From: Oscillospiraceae bacterium
GTDB lineage: Bacteria > Bacillota > Clostridia > Oscillospirales > Oscillospiraceae
Direction of reading: 5' to 3'
NCBI GenBank assembly: GCA_017458085.1
Contig: JAFTGE010000118.1
Location: forward strand, 1-35,963
DNA length: 35,963 bases
Below the pieces are notes generated by a model. That model searched no databases. It was not told the origin of the DNA and saw nothing but the letters and a program-made list of their open reading frames with translations. Of the stretch, positions 22,991 to 31,052 are shown in pieces. The position numbers and the translations under genes are program-made. The first letter of the stretch is position 1. Each line of letters begins with the position of its first letter.

Positions 22991-24598
22991 ATGAAAGCTA
23001 CCGATAAACTCATCGCCGCCATTGACAAGAAGCTTGAACGCTTCGATCCCCTGTGGCAGGCCGAAAACGGCACCGGCGGCCTCAGAAGCCGCTACTACGA
23101 CAAGACCGGCGTCGCCAAATGGCGCGAGTGGCGCGGCGTGAAGGATACCTTCTACGATTACACCCAGTGGATCAACAACCTGGTCTCGATGGCCGGGATG
23201 GTCGCCTCGGCGCCCGTCCCCATTCTCAAGGGCTTTTGGGAGTACCGCTGGATGGGCTCGTACCTCGGCACCTTCATGTTCATCGACCGCCTGTTTGAGG
23301 GCTACCGCGGCACCGAGCTGCGCATCGCCCACCAGAACATGCACGCCATCGTGCAGAGTCTGACCAAGCGCATCGCGTTTATCCTGTCCAATGACCGCCG
23401 TCTGGGCGGCGGCCCCGACACCGACAAGATCATCCCCCACGACGAGACCATTACGCCGCTGTTCCTCAAGGGCTTCAAGGACCTTTATCCCGTACCCATG
23501 CAGACGCTGCCGGAGTTCATCATCTGCGACATCGACCAGCACATTGAGCCCTATTACATCGACGTGGCCGAGTCCTTCGGCCTGCCCGCCGACGTCTGCT
23601 CCCGCTGCGCGGCGGAGACCGGCGTGGCTCTGGACGACGCGCTCCCCCTGGTGGGCAAGATCATGCTCTCCACCAACATGCCCTGCAACGCCTCCGAGGC
23701 GACCTCCATGTTCCAGCGCCGCCGCATCGGTCTGCCCGACAACCCCATCACCCTGGCCATGCAGCACCAGGAAAAGGAGGCCATCCCCTACTCCCGCAAG
23801 GAGCTGGAGAACGCGCTGGCCTTCGTGGAGGAGCATTACGGCGTCAAGTACGACTGGAACGAGCTGTTCAAGTACGCCACGCTCATGAACGAGCAGAACA
23901 CCATTGAGCTTGAAAAGTGGGATCTGTTCAAGACCCCCTATTCTCCCCTCTCCGGCATTGCGGAATCTCTGTACCGGCTGTACTCCTGGCAGTCCGCCAA
24001 CGGCACCGACCCCTACTTCAACAAGGTCGACCGCAAGGTCATCGAGATCATGCGCAAGTGCTACGAGGACAAGTACCTCCCCTTCGGCGGCAAAACCCGC
24101 CACCGCGCCTTCCTGTGGGGGCCCTCGGCCGTGTACTACACCGACTTCCCCACCTGGACGCAGAACTGCTGGGGCATCACGATCGTGCTGAACATGGACT
24201 CTACCATGGGCTACAACATGATCGACACCACCGATCCCGACAAGGCCATGGACGACCTGACCGCCTTCACACAGCGCGCCTGCATGCGTCACCACGCCGT
24301 CGGCGGCTGGGAGAACATCAACGCCGTCTGGGAGTGGGCCAAGAACTTCAACTGCGATATGGTGCTCATGAACGACAACATCGCCTGCAAGGGTATGCTG
24401 GGCGTGCATGCGGTGATGGAAGAACAGGCCCGCGATCTCGGTCTCCACTTCATCTTCATCGAGCATGACCTGGAGGACAGCCGCACTGTTTCCCGTCAGG
24501 ACATGCGCAACTGCGTCAACAACTACATGTCCGTCGTCCTCAATGAGAAGCCGCTTGACCCCACGCTCCTTGAGTTTGACGATTCCCAGGCATTTTAA
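22991..24598 (+). CDS. 2-hydroxyacyl-CoA dehydratase-related large subunit
   Basis: A 535-residue soluble protein forming a pair with the preceding gene. It is longer than the 375-480 residues usual for characterised dehydratase subunits. Residues 1-150 form an N-terminal part rich in Trp and Tyr (RYYDKTGVAKWREW, WEYRWMGSYLGTF). The central part carries family-like strands such as FIICDIDQHIEPYYIDVAESF and MLSTNMPCNASEATS. The C-terminal part has NAVWEWAKNFNCDMVLMNDNIACKG and FIFIEHDLEDSRTVSRQDMRNCVNNYM, which resembles the end of dehydratase subunits (a final cysteine loop and an Arg-rich helix). ATG 22991 has GGAGG 8 nt upstream; ATG 22985 lies too close. Co-transcribed with the small subunit and the microprotein. 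Specific reaction unknown. Confidence 0.75.
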   Translation: MKATDKLIAAIDKKLERFDPLWQAENGTGGLRSRYYDKTGVAKWREWRGVKDTFYDYTQWINNLVSMAGMVASAPVPILKGFWEYRWMGSYLGTFMFIDRLFEGYRGTELRIAHQNMHAIVQSLTKRIAFILSNDRRLGGGPDTDKIIPHDETITPLFLKGFKDLYPVPMQTLPEFIICDIDQHIEPYYIDVAESFGLPADVCSRCAAETGVALDDALPLVGKIMLSTNMPCNASEATSMFQRRRIGLPDNPITLAMQHQEKEAIPYSRKELENALAFVEEHYGVKYDWNELFKYATLMNEQNTIELEKWDLFKTPYSPLSGIAESLYRLYSWQSANGTDPYFNKVDRKVIEIMRKCYEDKYLPFGGKTRHRAFLWGPSAVYYTDFPTWTQNCWGITIVLNMDSTMGYNMIDTTDPDKAMDDLTAFTQRACMRHHAVGGWENINAVWEWAKNFNCDMVLMNDNIACKGMLGVHAVMEEQARDLGLHFIFIEHDLEDSRTVSRQDMRNCVNNYMSVVLNEKPLDPTLLEFDDSQAF

Positions 24599-24615
24599 GA
24601 AAGGCGGAAGAAGCT

Positions 24616-24801
24616 ATGAAGAAAGTATTCGCATTTCTGCTGAAGCTGATCGGCAAGCTGCTGCTCATCGCGCTGATCGCATTCGTCGCCACCTTTACCC
24701 TGTACATCACCAACGGCGAGAACAAGCTGATCTACTACGTGGTGCGTCCCTTCCTCAACAAGCATTACGACGCCCAGGTCCGCGACCGCCGCATCGTATA
24801 G
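24616..24801 (+). CDS. 61-residue single-helix membrane microprotein
   Basis: A small protein with a basic start MKKVFAFLLK, one long hydrophobic helix (about residues 5-33, ending YIT) and a soluble C-terminus NGENKLIYYVVRPFLNKHYDAQVRDRRIV rich in Tyr and Arg. It begins 17 nt after the large subunit stop, on the same strand, with AAAGGCGG before the ATG, and a terminator follows 19 bases later. It is therefore the last gene of the dehydratase-type operon. The single helix suggests a membrane tether or a partner of a membrane complex. I do not recognise a family. A cleavable signal peptide is unlikely, since no clear cleavage site is seen. Confidence 0.8.
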   Translation: MKKVFAFLLKLIGKLLLIALIAFVATFTLYITNGENKLIYYVVRPFLNKHYDAQVRDRRIV

Positions 24802-24820
24802 CATTCATCAGGATAAGACA

Positions 24821-24869
24821 ACAGAAAAGATACCCCGTACCCAAAGAAGGTACGGGGTATCTTTTCTGT
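24821..24869. terminator. Bidirectional terminator between dehydratase and rnf operons
   Basis: Perfect 21-bp arms (24821-24841 and 24849-24869) with a 7-nt loop and A/T-rich outer parts. It serves the microprotein operon and, on the other strand, the rnf operon. Confidence 0.9.
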
Positions 24870-24874
24870 AGCTC

Positions 24875-24932
24875 CCACCCTCCGCGGCAATGTCGCCGGT
24901 CTTGGCGACGCTGCGCGGCGGGTGGTTTTTTT
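24875..24932 (+). terminator. Second terminator-like stem with seven T residues
   Basis: Outer arms 24875-24886 and 24914-24925 pair with one mismatch, and an inner GTCGCC/GGCGAC stem lies between them; T7 follows at 24926-24932. It probably backs up the first terminator for + strand transcription into rnfB. Confidence 0.65.
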
Positions 24933-24940
24933 GTCGGCGC

Positions 24941-25738
24941 TCAGGCGCCGAAGTAGTTGATAATGTGGCGGGGGCAGATATCCGCGCAGTGGCCGCACTG
25001 GACACACTTGCTGGTATCGACCTGAGCCAGGAAGTCCTTGACAACGATCGCGTCGGCAGGGCACTCACGCTGGCACTTCATGCAGCCGATGCAGCCGAAG
25101 TCGCACATCTTCATGACCTTGGCGCCCTTGTCCTTGTTGCCGCAGGCGGGCATGATCTTCTGCTTCTCGGGAATCAGCTTGACGATGCTCTTGGGGCAGG
25201 TGTCCACACAGGCGCCGCAGCCGACACACTTGGAGCGGTCAACCTTGGCAACGCCGTCGACAATGTGCATGGCGTCAAACTGGCAGGCGCGCACACAGTT
25301 GCCGAGACCGACGCAGGCGAAGGTACATGTCTTGTTGCTCTTGCCGCCAAAGAGCATGGCAGCCTGGCAATCCTGGGGGCCGGTGTAGTTAAAGCGCAGC
25401 TCCGCATGACCCTCGGTGCCGGAGCAGGGCACGAAGGCGACCATTTTCTCAGCCGCTTCATTGCTGGCACCCATGATCTCGGCCACCTTGGCCGCGGTCT
25501 CTGCGCCGCCGGCAACGCAGCGGTTGCAGGGAGCCTCGCCGCGGGCGACCGCAGCGGCATAGCCGTCACAGCCGGGGTAGCCGCAGCCGCCGCAGTTGGC
25601 GCCGGCCAGAACCTCACGCACAGCGGCCTGCTTGGGGTCGACCTCAACATGGAAGATCTTGGAGGCGAAGGCCAGCAGCGCGCCGAAAATGCCGCCCAGC
25701 ACGCCGAGAACCACGATAGAAAGAAGTATAGTTTTCAT
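24941..25738 (-). CDS. rnfB: Rnf complex subunit B
   Basis: A 265-residue iron-sulphur protein that receives electrons from ferredoxin for the Rnf complex. One N-terminal membrane helix (about residues 4-24) is followed by the RnfB cluster motif [15 protein letters not shown] and then four further four-cysteine groups: [29 protein letters not shown], the [16 protein letters not shown] group, and [12 protein letters not shown]. This gives places for about five [4Fe-4S] clusters, as in clostridial RnfB. ATG 25738 is preferred over TTG 25741; GAGGAGG lies 8 nt upstream. It is the last gene of rnfCDGEAB, 13 nt after rnfA. Confidence 0.97.
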   Translation of the reverse strand: MKTILLSIVVLGVLGGIFGALLAFASKIFHVEVDPKQAAVREVLAGANCGGCGYPGCDGYAAAVARGEAPCNRCVAGGAETAAKVAEIMGASNEAAEKMVAFVPCSGTEGHAELRFNYTGPQDCQAAMLFGGKSNKTCTFACVGLGNCVRACQFDAMHIVDGVAKVDRSKCVGCGACVDTCPKSIVKLIPEKQKIMPACGNKDKGAKVMKMCDFGCIGCMKCQRECPADAIVVKDFLAQVDTSKCVQCGHCADICPRHIINYFGA

Positions 25739-25751
25739 CAATTATACCTCC

Positions 25752-26339
25752 TCAGACAGGGATGGACATGCCGCTGAAGCCCATGAAGGCCAGGGCCACC
25801 AGCGCGGCGGAAACCAGGCAGATGGCAAAGCCCTGGAAGCACTCGGGGTAGTCGGCGAATTCCACGCGCTCACGCACGCTGGCAAACAGCACGATGGCGA
25901 GCATGAAGCCGAGGCCGCCGGTGACACCGTAGACCAGAGACTCGATGAAATTGTACTTGTTCTGCACGTTCAGCAGCACCACGCCCAGCACCGCGCAGTT
26001 GGTGGTGATCAGGGGCAGGTAGATGCCGAGGGCGGAGTACAGGGAGGGGACGGACTTCTTCAGGAACATCTCGACAAACTGGACCAGCGCCGCGATGACC
26101 AGGATGAAGGCCAGCGTCTGAAGGAACTCAAGGCCCAGCGCCACGAGGATGTACTCATTGATGACCCAGCAGATGGCGGAGGCAAGACCCATGACGAAGA
26201 CGACGGCCAGGCCCATACCGACGGCGGTGTCGACCTTGTTGGAGCAGCCGAGGAAGGGGCAGCAGCCCAGGAACTGGGAGAAGATGAAGTTGTTGATCAG
26301 AATGGCGCCGAGAGAGATGGTAATGATACTGCTAAGCAT
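25752..26339 (-). CDS. rnfA: Rnf complex subunit A
   Basis: A 195-residue membrane subunit with six hydrophobic helices. RnfA and RnfE form an inverted-topology pair that holds a [2Fe-2S] cluster in the membrane; the conserved cysteines in FLGCCPFLGCSN (about residues 24-35) and TTNCAVLG (about 112-119) are in place. It begins with MLSSIITISLGAILINNFIFSQFLG as usual. The ATG overlaps the rnfE stop by one base (TAATG), so translation is coupled. The membrane path of electrons through this subunit drives sodium or proton export. Confidence 0.97.
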   Translation of the reverse strand: MLSSIITISLGAILINNFIFSQFLGCCPFLGCSNKVDTAVGMGLAVVFVMGLASAICWVINEYILVALGLEFLQTLAFILVIAALVQFVEMFLKKSVPSLYSALGIYLPLITTNCAVLGVVLLNVQNKYNFIESLVYGVTGGLGFMLAIVLFASVRERVEFADYPECFQGFAICLVSAALVALAFMGFSGMSIPV

Positions 26340-27043
26340 TATTCCTCAACCTCCTTCTCTATCTCAGCGGCGGCTTTTTCGGCCGCTTCCTTTTTCTTTG
26401 CTGACTTCTTGAGCGCGTACTGCATCACAGCCATCAGGCAGCCCAGCGTAAGGAAGCCGCCAAAGGGCAGGGACAGAATGGACGCGCCGTAGGTTTCGGG
26501 GAAGATCTGGATGCCGCCGCCCGTACCGTCGAGGGTGAGGCGGAAGCCGTTGGCCACGTCGATCAGGCCGCCGCCGAAACGGCCGGCGCCCAGAAGCTCA
26601 CGCACCACACACATGATGATCAGCACGCAGGTGTAGCCCAGGCCCTGGAACACGCCGTCAAAGAAGGAGGGGCCGATGGGCATCTTCTGACAGAAAGCCT
26701 CGGCACGGCCGATGATGATACAGTTGACGACGATCAGCGGGATGAACACGCCCAGCGCCTCGCTCAGCGCGGGAACGAAAGCCTGCAGCAGCAGGTCGAC
26801 GATGGTAACAAAGGTTGCGATAACAACCACGAAGATCGCCAGACGGATCTCGTCAGGGATGATCTTGCGGATCGCAGAGATAACAACGTTGCAGCAGGTG
26901 AGGATGATCAAAACGGACAGGCCCATGCCGATGCCGTTGAACAGCGTGGTCGTGATGGCCATGGTAGCGCACATGCCGATCTGCTGAACAAGGACAGGGT
27001 TATTGGTGATGAGGCCTTCCTTGAACTGTTTCTTGATATTCAT
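26339..27043 (-). CDS. rnfE: Rnf complex subunit E
   Basis: A 234-residue membrane protein with six helices, pairing with RnfA. It has the expected NNPVLVQQIGMCATMAI start and cysteine sites near LTCCNVV (about residues 49-54) and VVNCIIIGRAEAF (about 109-121). The last 27 residues are a highly charged, Ala/Lys/Glu-rich extension (KKSAKKKEAAEKAAAEIEKEVEE) that continues beyond the usual end of the family. Tails of the same character end RnfC and RnfD. The gene starts 15 nt after rnfG and is in the same operon. Confidence 0.97.
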   Translation of the reverse strand: MNIKKQFKEGLITNNPVLVQQIGMCATMAITTTLFNGIGMGLSVLIILTCCNVVISAIRKIIPDEIRLAIFVVVIATFVTIVDLLLQAFVPALSEALGVFIPLIVVNCIIIGRAEAFCQKMPIGPSFFDGVFQGLGYTCVLIIMCVVRELLGAGRFGGGLIDVANGFRLTLDGTGGGIQIFPETYGASILSLPFGGFLTLGCLMAVMQYALKKSAKKKEAAEKAAAEIEKEVEE

Positions 27044-27057
27044 TCAGCCAACCCTCC

Positions 27058-27600
27058 TTAACCCAGAGATTTGACGACACGGATCGACTCCGCGACGGCG
27101 CCGGTGATGGCGCGGGAGGTGATCGTCGCGCCGGTGAGGGCGTCGATGCTGCCGCCGGACTTGCTGAGGGCGATGTTCTCGTCCTCGCCGACGAACTGGG
27201 CGCGGAACTTCACGCCGACCTCGCCGGTGCTGGCGGCGTTGGCGCCGAGGCCGGAGGTCTCGGAATGCTCGATCACGGAGATGCCGGTGCACTTGTAATC
27301 GTTATCCACGCCGACGGCCAGGGTGATGTTGCCCTGCGCGCCGGAGAAGGTGGAGGTGACCACGTAACCGGCGTCGTTGGTGGCGTGATTGACGGAGTTG
27401 ACCGTCGGGAAGGCGGCCGAGTCGAAGCCGACCTCCTCATAGCCGTCGGCCTTCATGACGGCGGAGAACGCCTCAACGGTTTTGGCCTGCTGCTGCGCGT
27501 CGATGCGGCGGTAGGTCAGCTCGTTGACGACGCCCAAAGCGCCGGCCGCAATAGCACAAACCAGGAACAGAACGAGGGTGAGTTTAAGAATCTTATTCAT
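27058..27600 (-). CDS. rnfG: Rnf complex subunit G, covalent FMN protein
   Basis: A 180-residue subunit with one N-terminal membrane helix (residues 6-25) and an extracytoplasmic FMN-binding domain. The covalent FMN site is visible as DALTGATITS (about residues 153-162), where the second threonine of TGAT is the usual phospho-threonine-linked FMN residue. It also has HSETSGLGANA, the conserved ETxGLG segment. It accepts electrons from the RnfA/E cluster on the outer side. ATG overlaps the rnfD stop by one base (TAATG). Confidence 0.97.
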   Translation of the reverse strand: MNKILKLTLVLFLVCAIAAGALGVVNELTYRRIDAQQQAKTVEAFSAVMKADGYEEVGFDSAAFPTVNSVNHATNDAGYVVTSTFSGAQGNITLAVGVDNDYKCTGISVIEHSETSGLGANAASTGEVGVKFRAQFVGEDENIALSKSGGSIDALTGATITSRAITGAVAESIRVVKSLG

Positions 27601-28631
27601 TACACAGCCTCCTTCTTCGCAGCCTTCTTGGCCGCTTTCTCGGCGGCGATGTCTTCCTTGGTGACACCGAACTGGTGACGGTGGAAGCCCTTGTCAATGG
27701 CCCAGGTGCACAGGTTCATGATCAGGATGGCGTAGGAGACGCCTTCGGGGAAGCCGCCGAAGTAACGGATCAGCATGGTGATGGCGCCGATGCCGAAGCC
27801 GTAGAGGATCTGGCCCTTGAAGGTGACGGGGCTGGTGGTGTAGTCGGTGGCCATGAAGAAGCCGTTGAGAATGATGCCGCCGGTAAAGAGGTTATAGAGC
27901 ATCCAGCCGCCGCGGTCCAGCGTACCATAGCCAAAGACCAGGGAGAGGATGGCGACGGTGCCGAGGAAGGACAGCGGAATGCGCCAGCGGATGACCTTGC
28001 GGTAGACCAGATACAGGCCGCCCAGGATCAGCAGCAGCGCGCTCACCTCACCCAGGGCACCGGCGGTGGTGCCGAGGAAGATGGCCTTCAGGGAGTAGTA
28101 CTTAGGCATGGCAGCCTCGCCGTACATATAGCTCAGCGGCGTGGCCATGGTGACAGCGTCCACAGTGCCCTTGAGGGCGCGGGGAACAGAATAGGTGCCC
28201 ATGATGGAGGCGTAGGACGCCATCAGGAAGGCACGACCGGCCAGAGCGGGGTTGAGGAAGTTCTTGCCGATGCCGCCGTAGAGCTGCTTGACAACCACGA
28301 TGGCGAAGAACACGCCGATCACGGGGACCCACCAGGGTGTGGAGGGAGGCAGCGTCATGGACAGCATCAGGCCGGTGACGACGGCGGAAAGGTCGTCGAT
28401 GGTCTGTTCCTTCTTGAGGAGCTTGCGGTAGCCCCACTCGAAGAAGACGGCGGAAGCGCAGGAGACGAGCATCAGCACCAGGGCGTTGATGCCAAACTGG
28501 TAGACGGCCCAAACAGCGGCAGGCATCAGCGCGATGATCACGTCCAGCATGATGCGCTGGGTGTCACGGTTGGTCTTTACCTGGGGCTGGTAGGCGACGT
28601 CAAAGACGATTCTTTCTTTCTTTTCGCTCAT
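27600..28631 (-). CDS. rnfD: Rnf complex subunit D, covalent FMN membrane protein
   Basis: A 343-residue membrane protein with about ten helices, of the RnfD/NqrB family that couples electron flow to ion transport. The covalent FMN site is seen as VDAVTMATPLSYM, with the threonine before Pro as expected attachment residue. Other family segments are GLMLSMTLPPSTPWWVPVIG, YGGIGKNFLNPALAGRAFL and GFFMATDYTTSPVT. The start is MSEKKER at 28631, overlapping the rnfC stop by 4 nt (ATGA). The protein ends in a Lys/Ala-rich helix-like tail (AAEKAAKKAAKKEAV), unusual compared with compact RnfD proteins. Confidence 0.97.
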   Translation of the reverse strand: MSEKKERIVFDVAYQPQVKTNRDTQRIMLDVIIALMPAAVWAVYQFGINALVLMLVSCASAVFFEWGYRKLLKKEQTIDDLSAVVTGLMLSMTLPPSTPWWVPVIGVFFAIVVVKQLYGGIGKNFLNPALAGRAFLMASYASIMGTYSVPRALKGTVDAVTMATPLSYMYGEAAMPKYYSLKAIFLGTTAGALGEVSALLLILGGLYLVYRKVIRWRIPLSFLGTVAILSLVFGYGTLDRGGWMLYNLFTGGIILNGFFMATDYTTSPVTFKGQILYGFGIGAITMLIRYFGGFPEGVSYAILIMNLCTWAIDKGFHRHQFGVTKEDIAAEKAAKKAAKKEAV

Positions 28632-29980
28632 TTCGCGGCCTCCTTTGCAGCAGCCTCCGCCTCGGCCTTGGCCTTCTCCTTGGCGGCTTTCTGCTGGAAC
28701 ATGATCTTTGCGGTCTTGAAGGCGTGGGTCAGCGGCATACGGGCGGGGCAGTTGAAGGAGCAGCTGCCGCACTCAAAGCAGTCAGTAATGTGGTACTTGG
28801 CCATCATCTCGAAGTCCCGCTTGGTGTAGTACATGTACATGAACAGGGGCTCCAGATTCATGGGACATACCGTCAGACACTTGCCGCAGTGGATGCAGGT
28901 GGGATTGTCCACATGCCTATCCTCATCCTCGGTGAAGAACAGCACGCCCGCGGTACCCTTGACATTGACCGCCTCCAGCGTGGTGGCGCAGATACCCATC
29001 ATGGGGCCGCCGAGGACGATCTTGCGCGGTGTCTTGACAAAGCCGCCGCACTGCTCGGCAATGTGCTCGAAGGAGGTGCCGACCCTGGTCAGTCCGTTGA
29101 CGGGCGCAGCCAGGGCGCTGCCGCCGTATGTAACGATACGCTCAATGACGCTCTTGCCCTCGTAGCAGGCCTGATAGATCGCGTAGGCGGTACGGGTGCT
29201 GACGACGTTGCAGCCGACGCCAGAGGGCAGTCCGCCGGGCTTGACCTCACGGTTGGTGATGGCCTTGACCTGCATCTTTTCGCCGCCCTGGGGGTACTTG
29301 ACATTTTCGGGCACGATCTCAATGCCGTACTGGGCGGGATTGAGGGAGTTGAGCAGGTCGATGGCGTCCTGCTTATTCTTCTCAATGCCATAGTAGGCCT
29401 TCTCGACGCCCTGGGCAATGCGGACCAGCTCAATACCCTTGAGCAGCTGTTCGGGGAAGTTGAGCATGGTCAGGTGGTCGCCGTTGAGGTAGGGCTCGCA
29501 CTCAGCGCCGTTGATAATCAGCGTATCAACCTTGCCGATACCGCCGCGGATCTTCAGCGCCGTGGGGAACATGGCGCCGCCCATGCCGACCACGCCCGCC
29601 TCGCGGATACGCGTCAGAATGGCCTCGGGGTCCTTGAGCTGCTCCTCGGTCAGGGGTTCCATCAGTTCGGGCGTATCCTGGAAGTCGTTCTCAATCACGA
29701 CCGCGGGGATCAGATCGCCCAGGGGATGGGGTCTGGGTTCAATGGCCACGACCTTGCCGGAGACGGAGGCGTGAACCGGTGCGGACACAGGGGCCGGATT
29801 TTCACCGATCTTCTGGTACATCTTCACATAGTCGCCCACCTGAACCAGGGGTTTGCAGGGCGCGCCAATGTGCTGTGCCATGGGAATGACCACCTGTTTC
29901 GGCGGTGCGATCACGGTCACCGGGATCTCCGGAGACTTCATGTAATCGGGATGAACACCGCCTCTGAACTTGTAGGACAT
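28628..29980 (-). CDS. rnfC: Rnf complex subunit C, NADH-binding
   Basis: A 450-residue peripheral subunit that exchanges electrons with NAD. It starts with the RnfC barrel-like domain (FRGGVHPDYMKSPEIPVTVIAPPKQVVIPMAQHIGAPCKPLV), carries the NADH/FMN-type region with REAGVVGMGGAMFPTALK and INGAECEPYLNGDH, and ends with two [4Fe-4S] motifs, CIHCGKCLTVCP and CFECGSCSFNCP. A 25-residue Ala/Lys/Glu-rich tail follows. The start at MSYKFRGG (29980) is set by GAGGTG upstream; in-frame codons further upstream lack a ribosome site. It is the first gene of the operon and overlaps rnfD by 4 nt. Confidence 0.97.
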   Translation of the reverse strand: MSYKFRGGVHPDYMKSPEIPVTVIAPPKQVVIPMAQHIGAPCKPLVQVGDYVKMYQKIGENPAPVSAPVHASVSGKVVAIEPRPHPLGDLIPAVVIENDFQDTPELMEPLTEEQLKDPEAILTRIREAGVVGMGGAMFPTALKIRGGIGKVDTLIINGAECEPYLNGDHLTMLNFPEQLLKGIELVRIAQGVEKAYYGIEKNKQDAIDLLNSLNPAQYGIEIVPENVKYPQGGEKMQVKAITNREVKPGGLPSGVGCNVVSTRTAYAIYQACYEGKSVIERIVTYGGSALAAPVNGLTRVGTSFEHIAEQCGGFVKTPRKIVLGGPMMGICATTLEAVNVKGTAGVLFFTEDEDRHVDNPTCIHCGKCLTVCPMNLEPLFMYMYYTKRDFEMMAKYHITDCFECGSCSFNCPARMPLTHAFKTAKIMFQQKAAKEKAKAEAEAAAKEAAK

Positions 29981-30024
29981 TAGCTTCACCTCGTTATTTT
30001 TACGTGGTATTTCTCGACTCTGCC

Positions 30025-30054
30025 ATTTTATCATAAACAGGCAAGCCGTGTCTA
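30025..30054 (-). promoter_or_regulatory. Promoter of rnf operon
   Basis: On the minus strand, -35 TAGACA (30049-30054) and -10 TAAAAT (30025-30030) are 18 bp apart, about 45 bp before rnfC. The space up to the thrH terminator (30055-30244) holds no gene, only an imperfect direct repeat (ACGCAGCGG, about 30143 and 30215). Confidence 0.6.
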
Positions 30055-30244
30055 CGGCTTTTCTCTGGTTTTTTGTCAAAATCGCATGATAAGTTTGTCA
30101 CAAGCACGCCCGTTTTCGGGAATTTGTTGTAATTCTGACGAATGACGCAGCGGGCATACCTTCCTTTTTTTGTAAATTTTGCAGATGCCCTCCCTGACCC
30201 ATCCTATTCCCACAACGCAGCGGACATGCCATCGAAGCCGGGCA

Positions 30245-30282
30245 AAACAGCAGGGCGCTCCCAACGGAGCGCCCTGCTGTTT
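30245..30282 (-). terminator. Terminator of thrH
   Basis: Perfect 17-bp arms (30245-30261 and 30266-30282) with a 4-nt loop, ending in TTTT on the minus strand, ten bases after the thrH stop. Confidence 0.9.
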
Positions 30283-30291
30283 ACAGGAAAT

Positions 30292-30894
30292 TTAATCCAT
30301 GGCCCCCTTGATCAGGGCCAGAAGCTCGTCATAGCTTTCGCAGGCCGGAATTTCCGGGTGCTGCCTGCGGATGCTTTCGGGCGCACGGAAAAGGAAGCCG
30401 GCCTTGCTGGCCTGGATCATGGCCAGGTCGTTGAAGCTGTCACCGCTGGCGATGGTCTCATAGCCCACCGACTGGAAGGCCCGCACGGTGGAAAGCTTGG
30501 TTTCCTTGCAGCGCAGGCGAAAATCCGTAACCATGCCGTCGGAATCGATCACCAGTTCGTTGCAGAAAAGCGTGGGCCAGCCGAGCTTTTTCATCAGCGG
30601 CTGGGCAAACTGCGTGAAGGTATCGCTGATAATGACCGCCTGGGTCAGGCTGCGCAGCTCGTCCAGAAATTCCCTGGCGCCGGGCAGCGGATCGATGGTG
30701 GCAATGGTATCCTGGATCTCCTTCAGGCCAAGCCCGTGCTCCTTCAAAATGCCGAGCCGCCAGCGCATGAGCTTGTCATAATCCGGCTCGTCGCGGGTGG
30801 TACGGCGCAGCTCGGGAATACCGGAGGCCTCGGCAAAGGCGATCCAGATCTCGGGAACCAGAACGCCTTCCAGGTCCAAACAGGTAATATACAT
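30292..30894 (-). CDS. thrH: ThrH: phosphoserine phosphatase / homoserine phosphotransferase
   Basis: A 200-residue HAD-family enzyme that removes phosphate from phosphoserine and, in Pseudomonas, can hand it to homoserine. The nucleophile motif is CLDLEGVLVPEIWIAFAE (residues 5-22), with the Asp-x-Glu signature that marks ThrH rather than SerB; then TTRDEPDYDKLM, IISDTFTQFAQPLMKKLGWPTLFCN and the metal-binding SGDSFNDLAM. Length and order match Pseudomonas ThrH closely. It is a single-gene unit with its own promoter, divergent from the tat operon, and the start has AAGGAAGG upstream. Its likely job is the last step of serine synthesis. Confidence 0.95.
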   Translation of the reverse strand: MYITCLDLEGVLVPEIWIAFAEASGIPELRRTTRDEPDYDKLMRWRLGILKEHGLGLKEIQDTIATIDPLPGAREFLDELRSLTQAVIISDTFTQFAQPLMKKLGWPTLFCNELVIDSDGMVTDFRLRCKETKLSTVRAFQSVGYETIASGDSFNDLAMIQASKAGFLFRAPESIRRQHPEIPACESYDELLALIKGAMD

Positions 30895-30933
30895 AAGAAA
30901 ACCTTCCTTTATATGTTATGTGGTTCTAAAACA

Positions 30934-30962
30934 GTTAAAACACAAAGAGCGGTCTTTGTCAA
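30934..30962 (-). promoter_or_regulatory. Promoter of thrH
   Basis: Minus-strand consensus -35 TTGACA (30957-30962) and -10 TTTAAC (30934-30939), 17 bp apart, about 40 bp before thrH. It is back-to-back with the tat promoter. Confidence 0.65.
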
Positions 30963-30977
30963 GGGCTGTGCCGGGTA

Positions 30978-31006
30978 TTGACGGACACTTTAAAATCATG
31001 TAAAAT
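30978..31006 (+). promoter_or_regulatory. Promoter of tat-reductase operon
   Basis: The -35 TTGACG (30978-30983) and -10 TAAAAT (31001-31006) are 17 bp apart, about 45 bp before the first tat gene. It matches the boxes before the dehydratase-type operon exactly. Confidence 0.8.
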
Positions 31007-31052
31007 AATTTAAACTTTTTTACTTTCTGACCGCCAAGGGAGGTAGGTTCCT

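Noticed and set aside
22973-24466. A 497-residue minus-strand frame opposite the dehydratase-type large subunit.
   Set aside because: The same shadow effect of a GC-rich gene; no start signal and no recognisable domain.
30055-30120. A Rex operator before the rnf operon (TTGTGA-like half-site).
   Set aside because: Only one half-site is visible, without a matching inverted partner at the usual distance.
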